NCBI GenBank assembly: GCA_973895155.1
Contig: OZ316894.1
Span: 25,110,001-25,174,000 of the forward strand
Length of the DNA: 64,000 nucleotides
DNA from: Marsupella aquatica
Lineage: Eukaryota > Marchantiophyta
Direction of reading: 5' to 3'
In this document: piece after piece, positions 11,735 to 21,822 of the stretch
Layout of the letters: each line of letters begins with the position of its first letter
Numbering within the stretch: position 1 is the first letter of the stretch
Notes under the pieces: model-generated
Seen by the model: only the letters and a program-made list of their open reading frames with translations
Database searches by the model: none
What the model was told of the DNA's origin: nothing
Made by a program: the position numbers and the translations under genes

Positions 11735-13227
11735 CTTCTCATTTGTCGTGAATAAAGTATATCAATGTTTCTCTCTCAGTTGAAGTAACGGCTTGTTGCT
11801 TGTTGCTTGTGCTACGATTGGACAAACAAACAAGCTTGAGTTGGAATCCGTTTGCAATGGCTCCTCTCTCGCTCCATAGCCAGCAAAATATAGCTCACAT
11901 GAAATGTCTCACCATAGCTACCAGAACTTTTTCGTCTCACGACTCGAAGCTGGCTACAGTGGTTAGGCTTTGGTAAATTGGTCTTATTCTTTGTCCTATC
12001 TTAAACTTGTACTGATTATGAAAACAATTGAAGTGTGGGGTGTTTCGTTCTTTGTTGTCCCGTGTTAAACTTGTGTTGGTCGTTACAACAGCTGGACTTG
12101 AGATGTTTCATTCCTTGGAGCTAGTAAAGTTTTCAGCTAAACTTGAGGTAGAACATTTGATTACGCAAAATTGTCTTTTACACTGGGGATTGGCTGATGT
12201 CGGCTTTAGAATACAAAAATGAAGATTTGGTAAACAATTTTGTTTGTTGCCTTTACTCCTTTTGGGCAATTCTCCAGGCTTCATGGAAAAGAAAATGATG
12301 CAAAATGATGCAAATCCTTGAGTACAACACGCAAAACATATAGTCTAGGAGCTTGTTGGTTCTTCCGCTTAGAAGATTTAGAATGCTAGCCTCAACCTTG
12401 TGAAAAATTTAGAAGGGGCAGAGGTCTCCCATCATTTAGAAGCAAAACATCTCTGTCCCACTAATGTCTTCTTCCTATGAGAGGCTAACTTATGCCATGA
12501 GCTTCAATAGAGGGTGTCAAAGCTAGGCAAGCCTAGGCTCCTCAATAAGTGCCCCTTTGTCAACTGGCAGGTGTGGCTCTTTGGCTTGGATAGCTAAGAG
12601 CTATCCAAGCTATCCAAGCACATGTGATTCAGGTTTGGATTGTGTGCCATGCATCTCCAGTTGTGCTCTTTCCAATTTGGCTGCAATTTTTTGACCTGTC
12701 TAGAGGACCCCTGTTGCCATTGTGTGTGGCACATCTGATGGAATTTCCAAAAGCTCCTTTAAATTGCTTCCTCCTTGCCCTCCAGAGTTTTGTGAGGCTC
12801 CATGAACAGTTTGCTAAATTACTTTTGCAAGCTGCCACTGACATTCATGCATGGGCAAGTTTATTGGGAGCATTGTTATATCCATTTTAGTGAATTCTCA
12901 ATGACATTCCAAGGGTCAAGCGTGCACTATCCATCAGAGGGACATTAAGAGGATGTTTTAAAGTCCACGCTTCTTTGTTTGGTCTGTGGGGGAAAATGGA
13001 AAACCTGAATATATATTTTTTATCCTTAGTGCTTTTTAATTCTCCATTTTTTCTGTTGAAAACTGCCAAATAACTTCCGATTGCCTTATCAGAGGGACAA
13101 TTTCTGGAGATATCGCAAACCGTTGGGTTATGTTTTCCAGACAGTTGTTTCTATTCATACATATGGGTTTGGAAATTCTACGCATTTCATTAATTGATTT
13201 CCAATCGATTGTCAAATTGGGGCTTAG
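11735..13227. other. Intergenic region, no gene recognised
   Basis: No coding sequence is recognised. An 88-residue open stretch at 12624-12890 has a hydrophobic, low-information translation and an antisense ORF across it, so I do not call it. A short palindromic duplication of AGCTATCCAAGC occurs at 12596-12618. Confidence 0.4.
11750..11756 (+). terminator. Probable polyadenylation signal
   Basis: AATAAAG directly follows the stop codon of the 193-residue gene, in a T/A-rich context typical of plant near-upstream elements. The position is consistent but not proof of use. Confidence 0.35.
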
Positions 13228-13254
13228 TCTTATTGAATCTCTATCCTTTCCTAC

Positions 13255-13577
13255 TGTAGAGGTTAATTCAGTCTTGGGTTGAACTATGGTTAGTATGTTA
13301 ACTAGGGTTAGAATAAACCCTAGTTGAAGAGTTGGTCCTTATCTCTTCAATTTCTATGTGGTGTGAAAACACACAAGAGAGTTCTCAAGAGAGAACACAG
13401 TGATATAGCAAGAGATGAGAGCTTGAAGAGATGGGAGCTATGGTGATGCTTGAGTAGACACATAACCGTTAATAAAACTTGGTCTTCCCGTGGACGTAGC
13501 CAACCTTGAGGCGAACCACGTAACTATTGAGCACGTGTATGTTTGGAGTGTATTTCCTGATCTGATTTCTCCCCACA
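13255..13577 (+). repeat. 5' LTR of the Copia element (323 bp)
   Basis: Begins TGTAGAGG and ends CCCCACA, so it has the usual TG...CA ends. It matches 19777-20082 almost throughout. It includes a stem with 10-base arms, AACTAGGGTT at 13300-13309 and AACCCTAGTT at 13316-13325, and the block CCCGTGGACGTAGCC at 13487-13501 that recurs in the other LTR family in this window. Confidence 0.95.
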
Positions 13578-13579
13578 AT

Positions 13580-13591
13580 TGGTATCAGAGC
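13580..13591 (+). other. Primer-binding site, initiator methionine tRNA type
   Basis: TGGTATCAGAGC starts two bases after the 5' LTR. It is the standard plant Copia primer-binding site, complementary to the 3' end of initiator Met-tRNA. Confidence 0.9.
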
Positions 13592-14746
13592 TCAGATTTT
13601 TTCAGTCGATTAGGAACTCCATAGAACTTGCTTCAAGCAAAGCGAACAGCGGATGATTTCCTCTTCGAAACGGAGCTATTGAAAGAAGATCGGACTCAAT
13701 CTTCTCACAGGTGTGGAGCACACAACCAGGGGCTCATTTCAGTGAAGCAATGAAGGCCTGAGATCAGAAATGGAAACAATTGTAAGTGACGGTTTTCAAT
13801 TTACATTATAGGGCAAGAGATAAGGTCAATTTCTCAGATCAGTCTTTTTGATTGTTCTATCGGGACTTGAAGCTGAGATACGCTTGAGCGCCTTGTCTTT
13901 CTAGACGTTTCGATATCAACATCGTTGAATTCCGTCAAACGGTTGAGAAGCAATCTTAATTTCAATTCTCATTTTTTGAGTTCGAAATTTTGGCTATGGC
14001 GGATAACTTAATATCAGTCACTTTCACCGAATTTTTTCTCCCTCATTACTCCACCGTTTTGCGAGTTCTTTATATCAATCTTGATGCCCTCGAAGTCTAG
14101 TTTCTGAATCTGAAATCAGAATTGGATTTCGTCAAAAACTGAGATGAGAATTTGAGTGAATCCGCCGAGGGGTACTTTCTGCCGCGAATAGTCGCGACTT
14201 TCGCGGACGCGCGAGGAGGTCGAAAACTTCGAGGAGGCCTTTTAGGGCTCGACAGGGCTCGGGCAGGGGGAAGTGCCCCCTGTGAAGTCCCCCACAGGGG
14301 CTGTACAAGGGCGGACAGAATTTTCCGAAAAGATTCTTTTTCCAGAGACTTAAATTTTTACTGAAGGTCAAAAATTCCAAGCGGCAAATAAAATCGGATC
14401 AACTTCAACTTTTGGAGAGGCATACTTGGGGAAGCTAGGCAAGTATTGGTGCGTTCAATTCTGAAAAAATATACTAGTGGAATCTTTGGATAAGAGATTC
14501 CCTCGAGGGGTAATTATTTCATCTTTTATCCCCTCTGGTCGGAGTAAAAATTCTCGGCACTCAAGAGTCCATTTGACAAACCGTTTTCAGAATTTGGAGC
14601 GTTATCTTGTGGGCTACACATAGAAGTGATCAGTTTCAAAATTCACCAACTTTCATTTTTGGCCATATTTTCACACCCCACATCTGAGCATTCGACGTTT
14701 AATTCTTGTCGGAAGACGACTCCACACTACATTTGGCATTCCAGCG
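13592..14746 (+). other. Untranslated leader of the Copia element
   Basis: About 1.15 kb separates the primer-binding site from gag. It has no long reading frame of its own. A short GC-rich stretch at 14225-14320 contains CCCCCTGTG/CCCCACAGGGG-type complementarity that could fold; packaging or dimerisation roles are only known in general for such leaders. Confidence 0.6.
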
Positions 14747-15649
14747 ATGGCGACTACTAGGATTGGAGGTCAAAAGTTTGAGGTGGAAAAATTTGATGGT
14801 CAGATGGACTATACAATGTGGGAACGTAACGTGAGGGATGCACTTAGGGCGATGGGCCTAGGCAAGGTACTAAGATCTCAACCCAAGGAGATGGAAGATA
14901 ATGATTGGCATGATCTCCAGGATCAAGCGGTAAGTATTGTTGGCATGTACCTGAAAAACAATGTGAAGAAGCAGTTTGAGGAAAAAGTAACACAAACGGT
15001 GACGGACTTGTTTCAAGCATTGCGCAACAAGTACTACAAGAAGGAGATGTCAAACCGAATGTATGCAAGCTTGAAGCTCATGCAATTCAAAATGGCTGAT
15101 GGAGTCAAGATTCAAGATCATATCGATCAGTTCAATGATCTTGTGGTTGACCTAGAGAATTTGGGGGAGCATTTGAGCGAAGAAAAGAAAGCCTTACAAC
15201 TCTTGAGCTCACAACCACCTTGGTACCAATCTTTGTCTCGAGTTCTTTTATTCCGTGATAAGACAACTATATCCTACAATGATGTGGTGAGTGCCCTGTT
15301 GACTGATGACATGCAGTCTAAGCTGGTTTCTTCAGCTCATCCTACCTCAACCTCATCATCAACAGCACTGTTGGTAGAAAGAGGCAAATCAAGGGAGCCA
15401 TCTCATGAAAACAAAAGGTTTAACCCACTTCCCATGGAGCGAGGAAGGTTCCACGACCGATCTTTTGGTAGGAGGAGGTTTAGATCCAGATCTAGATCTC
15501 GATCCAAATCACCATCCAGGTCTACTCGTGAGATAAAGTGTTGGAAGTGTGACAAAGTGGGCCACGTGAAGAAGGATTGTCGCGTCAAAGACACATTCAA
15601 GGAAGAATCCCGATTCTTCAGCCCAAGTAGTTGTTCGAGAAGAGGATAG
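14747..15649 (+). pseudogene. gag of the Copia element (open to the frameshift)
   Basis: 300 residues from ATG 14747. Residues about 1-200 are a Copia-type gag (UBN2-like) with the N-terminal FDGQMDYTMWERNVRDAL pattern. An Arg/Ser-rich stretch follows (about 240-262), then a CCHC zinc knuckle CWKCDKVGHVKKDC at 265-278, which binds the element's RNA. Related elements translate gag and pol as one frame. Here a single-base shift near 15610 throws the frame off, and it ends at TAG 15647-15649 while the pol frame continues one register over. Everything before the shift is undamaged. Confidence 0.85.
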
Positions 15650-17626
15650 TGAAGGATTTGCATTGTGTACCACTTCCCAAGTTGAGGATTGTCAATGGAT
15701 TTTGGATTCCGCTTGCTCGTATCACATGTGTTATATGCGTGAATTTTTCTCATCCTACACTCCTATCAACGGATCTGTTTTGATGGGAAATAATCATTCT
15801 TGCAAAGTTTTAGGGATTGGATCCGTAAAGATTCAACTACCCGGTGGCAAGTACTGTACTCTATCAAATATCAGACACATTCCAGAAATGTGTAAGAATT
15901 TGATTTTTCTTGGCTACTTGGATGCGAAGGGTTATCACTGGAGTGCAACTGATGGGGTGTTAACAGTCACGCATGGATCAACTGAAGTTCTTATTGGCAA
16001 GAGGAAAAGAAACATCTATGTCTTGGAAGGCACCACACTTCTTGCCGAAGTCAATTTGGTCACATCTCAAGAGGAGAAAATCAATTTATGGCATGCTCGG
16101 CTTGGTCACATGAGTGAAAAAAGTTTGGAAATCCTACACAAGCGACATCTCCTACCAGGATTGCAAGCATGCAAGTTGAGTTTTTATGATCTTTGCATTG
16201 TCGGCAAGAAAACAAGAACTCCATTTCCGACTGCCATTCATCATTCTAAAGTTGTACTTGAGTATATTCATTCCGATGTGTGGGATCCTGCTCCGGTTTC
16301 CTCACATTCAGACAAACAATACTATGTATCGTTTATCGATGATTACTCAAGGTTTGTTTGGATTTATTTCATTGCCCATAAGTTTGAAGTGCTTTCCATC
16401 TTCAAACAATGGGTAGCTCAAGTTGAGACACAGACTGCAAAGAATGTGAGATATCTACGATCAAATAATGGTGGTGAATACAGCTCTGGCGAGTTCAACA
16501 CGTATTGCGCAAATAAGGGAATTACTCACCATCTCACAACTGTGTACACTCCTGAGCAAAATGGTGTTATTGAGCGACTCAACTGCACATTGTTGGAGCG
16601 AGCAAGGAGCATGTTGAGCCACTCTAAATTGCCACAAATCTTTTGGGCGGAAGCTGTCAACATAGTTGCTTATCTAGTAAATCTCTCTCCTAGTCGGGCA
16701 ATTACTTACAAAACTCGCTTTGAGCTATGGCACAATCGACCTGCTCATTATTCAAAGCTTAGGGTTTTTGGCTGTGAAGCATATGCACATGTTCCTAGCA
16801 ACAATAGGACTAAGCTAGATCCTAGAGCCCATAAATGTATTTTTCTTGGTTATCAGCGTGAAGTTAAAGGTTATCGGTTGTGGGATCCAGTTGATTGCAA
16901 GTTACTTGTTAGTCGGGATGTATCCTTCAATGAAGAAAAATCATTGAAGGAGGGGGAGATAGATCAATTTCCTACTACTAACAAAGAGCAATCTTCTCCT
17001 CTAGAGGATGTAAGGGGAAAGGATGTGTCAGATAAAGAATATGTTGATACCACTGTAAGGCAAAGCACACTACAATCAGATCAGCCAGAGTCTTCAGTGC
17101 GAAGAGGAACTCGCAAACGTCAAGCCTGGGAAAGGTATGAAACTTGGCTTCCTTCTGATCAAGTGGATTTGGATGAAGAATCTATTGATGCATTGGTGAC
17201 AGAAGATGGAGATCCATCCTCATTTCGAGAGGTCCTAGCTTCTATGGAGAAGCAACAGTGGCAGGCAACGATGCGCATGGAAATGAAATCACTTCATGAT
17301 AACAAGACTTGGGAACTCACAAGTCTACCTAGTGACAAGCAGGCTGTTGATAGCAAGTGGGTGTATAGGAAGAAAGATGGACCCACGGAGGATGCTGAAA
17401 AGATATTTAAGGCTCGGTTGGTAGCCAAGGGTTTTACTCAACAAAAAGGTATAGACTACAATGAGGTTTTTTCACCTGTAGCAAAGTATTCAACAATACG
17501 TTTGCTATGTGCTCTTGTAGTTTTATTTGATCTGGTTTTAGATCAAATGGATGTTGTCATTGCATTCTTATATGGATCGTTGGATGAGTTGATTTACATG
17601 AGGCAACCAAAGGGTTTTGTGCAAAA
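15617..17626 (+). pseudogene. pol of the Copia element, first part: protease, integrase, start of reverse transcriptase
   Basis: Open without an ATG in the pol register. In order: aspartic protease with WILDSACSYHM (Asp-Ser-Ala active site); GAG-pre-integrase LWHARLGHMSEKSLE with a degenerate zinc site (FYDLC, where the first Cys is normally present); integrase core with catalytic Asp in HSDVWDP and Glu in QNGVIERLN. The central catalytic Asp, normally in a DNGGE motif, is Asn in LRSNNGGEY (codon 16464-16466). The reverse transcriptase starts at WVYRKKDG and stops at MRQPKGFV, where the solo LTR breaks in. The integrase should be catalytically dead. Confidence 0.85.
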
Positions 17627-18420
17627 TGTTGGGTATTTACTCTTACGTCTAGGTTAGGTATGACGTGGGTTGGTACAACAACATGGTTAGGTACAACAAT
17701 GTGGTTAGGTACAACTACGTGATTAGGTACAACAATGTGGTTAGGTACAACCTCGGGGGGGTCACTATATGGAGGGTCATACATCGCGTGCGACGTTTTA
17801 GGGTTTGACCCCCCTAACTTTAAAGTGAAAAATATTTTTTTGCAAAGCCCTTTCTTTCTTAAAATTTTGTCATTTTTTATTAAAAAACCCCTAAAAACTT
17901 TATAGAAAGTATTTTTTGCAATTAAATAGGCCTATGTGTTCTTTAAAGTCGACCAATCAATAAAACATGCCCTATGTGTTCTTCCACCAAACTTTGGAAG
18001 TCTTCCGCCACACCCATTTAAATGGGCCTATACTTCGTCGCACGTGATGTGTCACTTCCGTGGAAGTGACCCCCCCGAGGGTACAACTACGTGATTAGGT
18101 ACAACAATGTGGTTAGATACAACTACGTGATTAGGTACAACAATGTGGTTAGGTTAACTAAGTTGCACACTATATCATAAGAGGTACGTGTGCTTGGAGA
18201 GGTAGAACCAAGGCTCATTGTTATGGAGCCACTTGAGAGATAGGGAGAGCTTACACTATGGAGACTCGGTATAGCCGACGGGCTTAGAGTTCAGTAAAGC
18301 TCTCTTGTGTGTTCCCGTGGACGTAGCCTCAAGGAGGTGAACCACGTATCTCTTGTGTCGACTACTTGCATGTTGGATATGTCATGTGCTTACCGTTGCG
18401 ATTATCGTCTATACTCAACA
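17627..18420 (+). mobile_element. Solo LTR inserted in the Copia reverse transcriptase
   Basis: Starts TGTTGGG and ends CTCAACA, flanked on both sides by the 5-bp duplication CAAAA (17622-17626 and 18421-18425). It matches the LTR at 54221-54577 (opposite strand) over its 3' half, including CTTGTGTGTTCCCGTGGACG. The left part contains repeated GGTTAGGTACAACA units (17684-17751, 18080-18150), some of which are now separated by a MITE. There is no internal region and only one LTR, so unequal recombination presumably removed the rest of the element. Confidence 0.85.
17752..18079. mobile_element. MITE, 328 bp, nested in the solo LTR
   Basis: Perfect 14-bp terminal inverted repeats CTCGGGGGGGTCAC (17752-17765 and, inverted, 18066-18079), flanked by GGTACAAC on both sides (17744-17751 and 18080-18087). 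The surrounding LTR has tandem GGTACAAC units, so this duplication alone would be weak evidence, but two sister copies elsewhere have unrelated 8-bp duplications. AT-rich core with no coding capacity. The 8-bp duplication fits a hAT-type origin; the transposase source is unknown. Confidence 0.8.
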
Positions 18421-18425
18421 CAAAA

Positions 18426-19582
18426 GGGCAAGGAAAATTTGGTATGCAGGTTGCTAAAATTCTTGTATGGATTAAAGCAGAGCCCAAGGCAGTGGAACAA
18501 GCGTTTTGATGAATTTTTTAAATCACTTGGATTTGTGCGAAGCGTGTACGATCCATGTGTTTACATAAGGCGGGTGAACAACACAGGTTTTAAGCTTGTC
18601 ATCCTTGTACTTTATGTGGATGACATGCTCATTGCAACACAAGATAGGGGGCGAAGTTGATAAGCTTAAGGCCCAACTCAGTTCTGAGTTTAAGATGAAG
18701 GATTTGGGCACAGCCAAGAGAATCCTAGGCATGGAGATTGTCAGGGATGTTAACAAAGCCAAACTTTGGCTGACGCAGAAAAGATATGCAGAGAAGGTAC
18801 TCTCAAAATTCAACATGGCAGATGCTAAGGCTGTGAGTGTTCCTTTGGCAAGGCATTTCAATATTTCTGCAGCATTTTGTCCATCGGATGCGACAGAAAA
18901 AAGTTTGATGTCCAAAGTTCCTTATGAAAGTGCTGTGGGTAGTTTAATGTATCTCATGGTATGCACCCGATCAGACATAGCTTACGCCGTTAGCAAGGTA
19001 AGCAGATACATGGCAAATCCAGGAAAAGTTCATTGGGAAGTAGTGAAATGGATTTTGCGCTACATCAGAGGTTCCACTAAGAAGGGTTTATTGTTTGATG
19101 CAAGTTCAAACAATATGAAAGTGCTTCAAGGTTATGTGGATGCAGACTACGCAGGTGATCTGGATAAGAGGAGATCGACAACTAGATATGTATTTACACT
19201 TGCTGGTGGATGTATTAGTTGGAAGTCTACTCTCCAAAAGTGTGTTGCAAAGTCTACTATGGATGCCGAGTATGTAGCAGCAGCAGAAGCAGCATCAGAG
19301 ACCACTTGGTTGAAAAAGCTTGTCACGGAGATGGGTTTATCACAGGAGTGTGTATATCTTCATTGTGAAAATCAAAGTGCAATTTACACTGCCAAGAATC
19401 AGGTGATGGATGGCAGGGTAAAGCACATTGATGTCCGCTATCATTTCATCTGACAGGCATTATCGGATGATGAATTTGAGCTTGTCAAGATTGATGGAAA
19501 GCTTAATCCAGCGGATGCTTTTACCAAAGTATTAGACTCCAATAGTTTTTCAAGGCATTGTAATTATTTACAAATATTGTAA
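18426..19582 (+). pseudogene. pol of the Copia element, second part: rest of reverse transcriptase and RNase H
   Basis: Continues in the register that the interrupted reverse transcriptase left. Reverse transcriptase: FLYGLKQSPRQWNKRF and the YVDD active site (LVLYVDDMLIA, about 18606-18640). A frameshift near 18645 moves the frame. After it come KMKDLGTAKRILGMEI, then the Copia RNase H with VDADYAGD, CISWKSTLQKCVAKST and DAEYVAAAEA (acidic catalytic residues present). An in-frame TGA at 19451-19453 interrupts the end; the reading continues in frame to the natural-looking TAA at 19580-19582. Confidence 0.85.
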
Positions 19583-19765
19583 ATATAGAGTTAACCAAGA
19601 AAATGTCTCTATATGAGTACTCCATCCGATGGCTTATCGGCTACGGCTTAGTTCTAGTTAACCCTTGTATTAGGGGGAGAGTCTTTTGGCCCTACTGTCT
19701 TGAACTTCCCGCGGAGGAACTTGTAAGGAAAAGACAATGTTATGAACCCTCCCAAGACGTGAGTC

Positions 19766-19774
19766 AAAAGGGAG
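19766..19774 (+). other. Probable polypurine tract
   Basis: AAAAGGGAG lies two bases before the 3' LTR, the expected place for the plus-strand primer. It is short, and a second purine run (GGGGGAGAG, 19672-19680) lies about 100 bases further upstream. Confidence 0.5.
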
Positions 19775-19776
19775 TT

Positions 19777-20082
19777 TGTAGAGGTTAACTCAGTCTTGGG
19801 TTGAACTATGGTTAGTATGTTAACTAGGGTTAGAGTAAACCCTAGTTGAAGAGTTGGTCCTTATCTCTTCAACTTCTATGTGGTGTGAGAACACACAAGA
19901 GAGTTCTCAAGAGAAAACACAGTGATATAGCAAGAGATGGGAGCTATGGTGATGCTTGAGTAGATACATAACCGTTAATAAAGCTTGGTCTTCCCGTGGA
20001 CGTAGCCACCTTGAGGCGAACCACATAACTATTGAGCACGTATATGTTTGGAGTGTATTTTCTGATCTGATTTCTCCCCACA
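19777..20082 (+). repeat. 3' LTR of the Copia element (306 bp)
   Basis: Same ends as the 5' LTR. It lacks 16 bases near the middle and one A, and differs at about ten sites that I counted by eye, all transitions. Confidence 0.95.
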
Positions 20083-20463
20083 CCTACCACTTCTAGCCTT
20101 GTTCCTTCATGATTTTTTGTGGTTTATGGAGTTCAATGACAGATATTCCTATCGGCTAAAGTTTATAGAGATTTTTTCCAAATTTCACTATCATTTCCCA
20201 AATTATGAAATATTCACTAAAATTTACATTCAAGTTAATTTTCTGGCAAAATTAAACAGCGCCTCTTATTGAATCTCTGTCCTTTCCTACCACTTCCAGC
20301 CTTGTTTCTTCATGATTTTTTGTGGATGGAGTTCAATGACAGATATTCCTATCCCCTAAAGTTTATAGAGATTTTTTCCAAATTTCACTATCATTTCCCA
20401 AATTATGAAATATTCACTAAAATTTACATTCAAGTTAATTTTCTGGTGAAATTAAACAGCACT

Positions 20464-21526
20464 GCGGTGCTGTACAGTAGAACCTCTGTTTCTTGGATGA
20501 TTTTTATCCTCGAACAATTTGGAAACGAAATTAAAAAAATATTAAGAGATGCGAGTACCTACAGTATTTTGGAGCATATTTCCGATTGTTCCCAGGTCGC
20601 CAACTTGTCCTTGCCTGGGGCGGAAAGAAAAAAGACGTAACGATGACCGGACTAGGAGTAAACCGAGTTCGTGGCTCTCTGTGAACTTCAATGGCTGATG
20701 ACACTCCCTCTATGTGTGGTCAGTTTTCCAACTTTCTCACGACGGCGTGTACCTCAGATCGAACGGCAGTCATGACAGGAAGAATCTACAGTCAGTGCAA
20801 ACCCCCGAACTGGACGCAGGTTTCGCATCCATCAGGAACGGGGCACCGTTGTACAAAGAACGGCCCTCGCACCGCCCGCCGTCTTGTCTCGCCCCTCGCT
20901 GTCTGTGGTCAGCGTTCCTCCTTCATTCGCGTCAGAAATTATCCAGTCCATCGTCCCGGATCGACGGCAATCACGAGGAGATAATAGTCTATATGGAGAT
21001 CTCGACCGTCGCTTCTGATCCTATCCACCGCAGCCGAATTAGAGAGAGGAGCCACAGTGCGAGGACGTCTGGCCGGTCACCGAGGGTCGACTTTAACCCA
21101 TCTCGGAATCTGGAATCTGGAATCGACGGCTTTGAACCGGATTGTATCGGACAAAGAGAGATCCGGGCCGTCCGTGGATTCTCTTCCCGGTAACTGCAGT
21201 CAGAGGAGGAAGTGCGTCGCTTTGGCGCCCACTATCTCTTTCTCATGCTGTTGATTTGAGTCGTTGCAAAGCAAAGCAAAAAGGAAAACAAAGCTAAAGC
21301 AAAGAAAAGCAAAGCAAAGAGAGAGAGGAGAGTACTGTAGTGTTGTGAGTCATCATTATCTCCGAGAGACAGAGAGAGGGAGAGAGAGGCGGAGGGCCTC
21401 AAAGGCACAGGAGAGGAGGAAGAAGCTATCTTCGCATTTCCACAACCTCTCGTTTGCTGCGCTCGGGGCCCGTGTCTGCCGCACATTTCTTCTGCGAGAG
21501 AGAGAGAGAGCTTGCGGTGTGTGCTT
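20464..21526 (+). promoter_or_regulatory. Upstream region and leader of the epimerase gene
   Basis: Base composition shifts from AT-rich to GC-richer at about 20640. GA-rich tracts at 21319-21415 and CGAGAGAGAGAGAGAG at 21494-21509 precede the leader. A 159-residue open stretch (20714-21193) is low in hydrophobic residues, rich in Arg/Ser and lacks any family likeness, so I read this as promoter and 5' leader. The partial duplicate at 9834 begins just downstream of these GA tracts, so it lacks this promoter region. Confidence 0.45.
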
Positions 21527-21822
21527 TGCGTGCCGGTCGGTGAGATTTCGCACTCAATTATGTGCTGTTTTAGTCAGCTCGTGGCCTGAGCGATCAGTCC
21601 AGGATTAACTCCGTGTGGAAGGGGATTGGCTGTTTCGTGCTCGCGGTGTTCGTTTGTCGGTGAAATCGTGATTGGGTGTGCCGTTTCCGATTCGGGGCTG
21701 AATTGTGTCTAGTTCTGACTCCTCGGCTGGACCGGTTTTTCCCGAATTTGCTGCAGGGGCGACTGAGAAAGAGGAGGAGGGAGAATCTGTGAGATTGTGA
21801 GTTTGTGAAATTACTAGTAGCC

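Larger units (their letters stand above)
13250..20087 (+). mobile_element. Ty1/Copia LTR retrotransposon, decayed, with nested insertions
   Basis: The element spans 13255-20082 and is flanked by the 5-bp target duplication CCTAC (13250-13254 and 20083-20087). Order: 5' LTR, initiator-Met-type primer-binding site, long leader, gag, protease, integrase, reverse transcriptase, RNase H, purine tract, 3' LTR. Integrase before reverse transcriptase is the Copia order. It cannot be autonomous: there is a frameshift at the gag-pol junction, an Asn in place of a catalytic Asp in the integrase, a 794-bp solo LTR inside the reverse transcriptase, a further frameshift near 18645 and an in-frame TGA at 19451-19453. 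The two LTRs differ by about ten substitutions and a 16-base deletion. Confidence 0.95.
13228..20463. repeat. Roughly 200-bp tandem duplication, first unit split by the Copia element
   Basis: Unit 1 is 13228-13254 plus 20088-20263; unit 2 is 20264-20463. Both start TCTTATTGAATCTCT, pass through CTACCACTTC and CAATGACAGATATTCC, and end in TTTCTGG..AAATTAAACAGC. They differ at only a few positions. The retrotransposon interrupts the first unit just after CCTAC. The duplication is therefore present on both sides of the insertion, and unit 2 preserves the pre-insertion sequence. Confidence 0.85.
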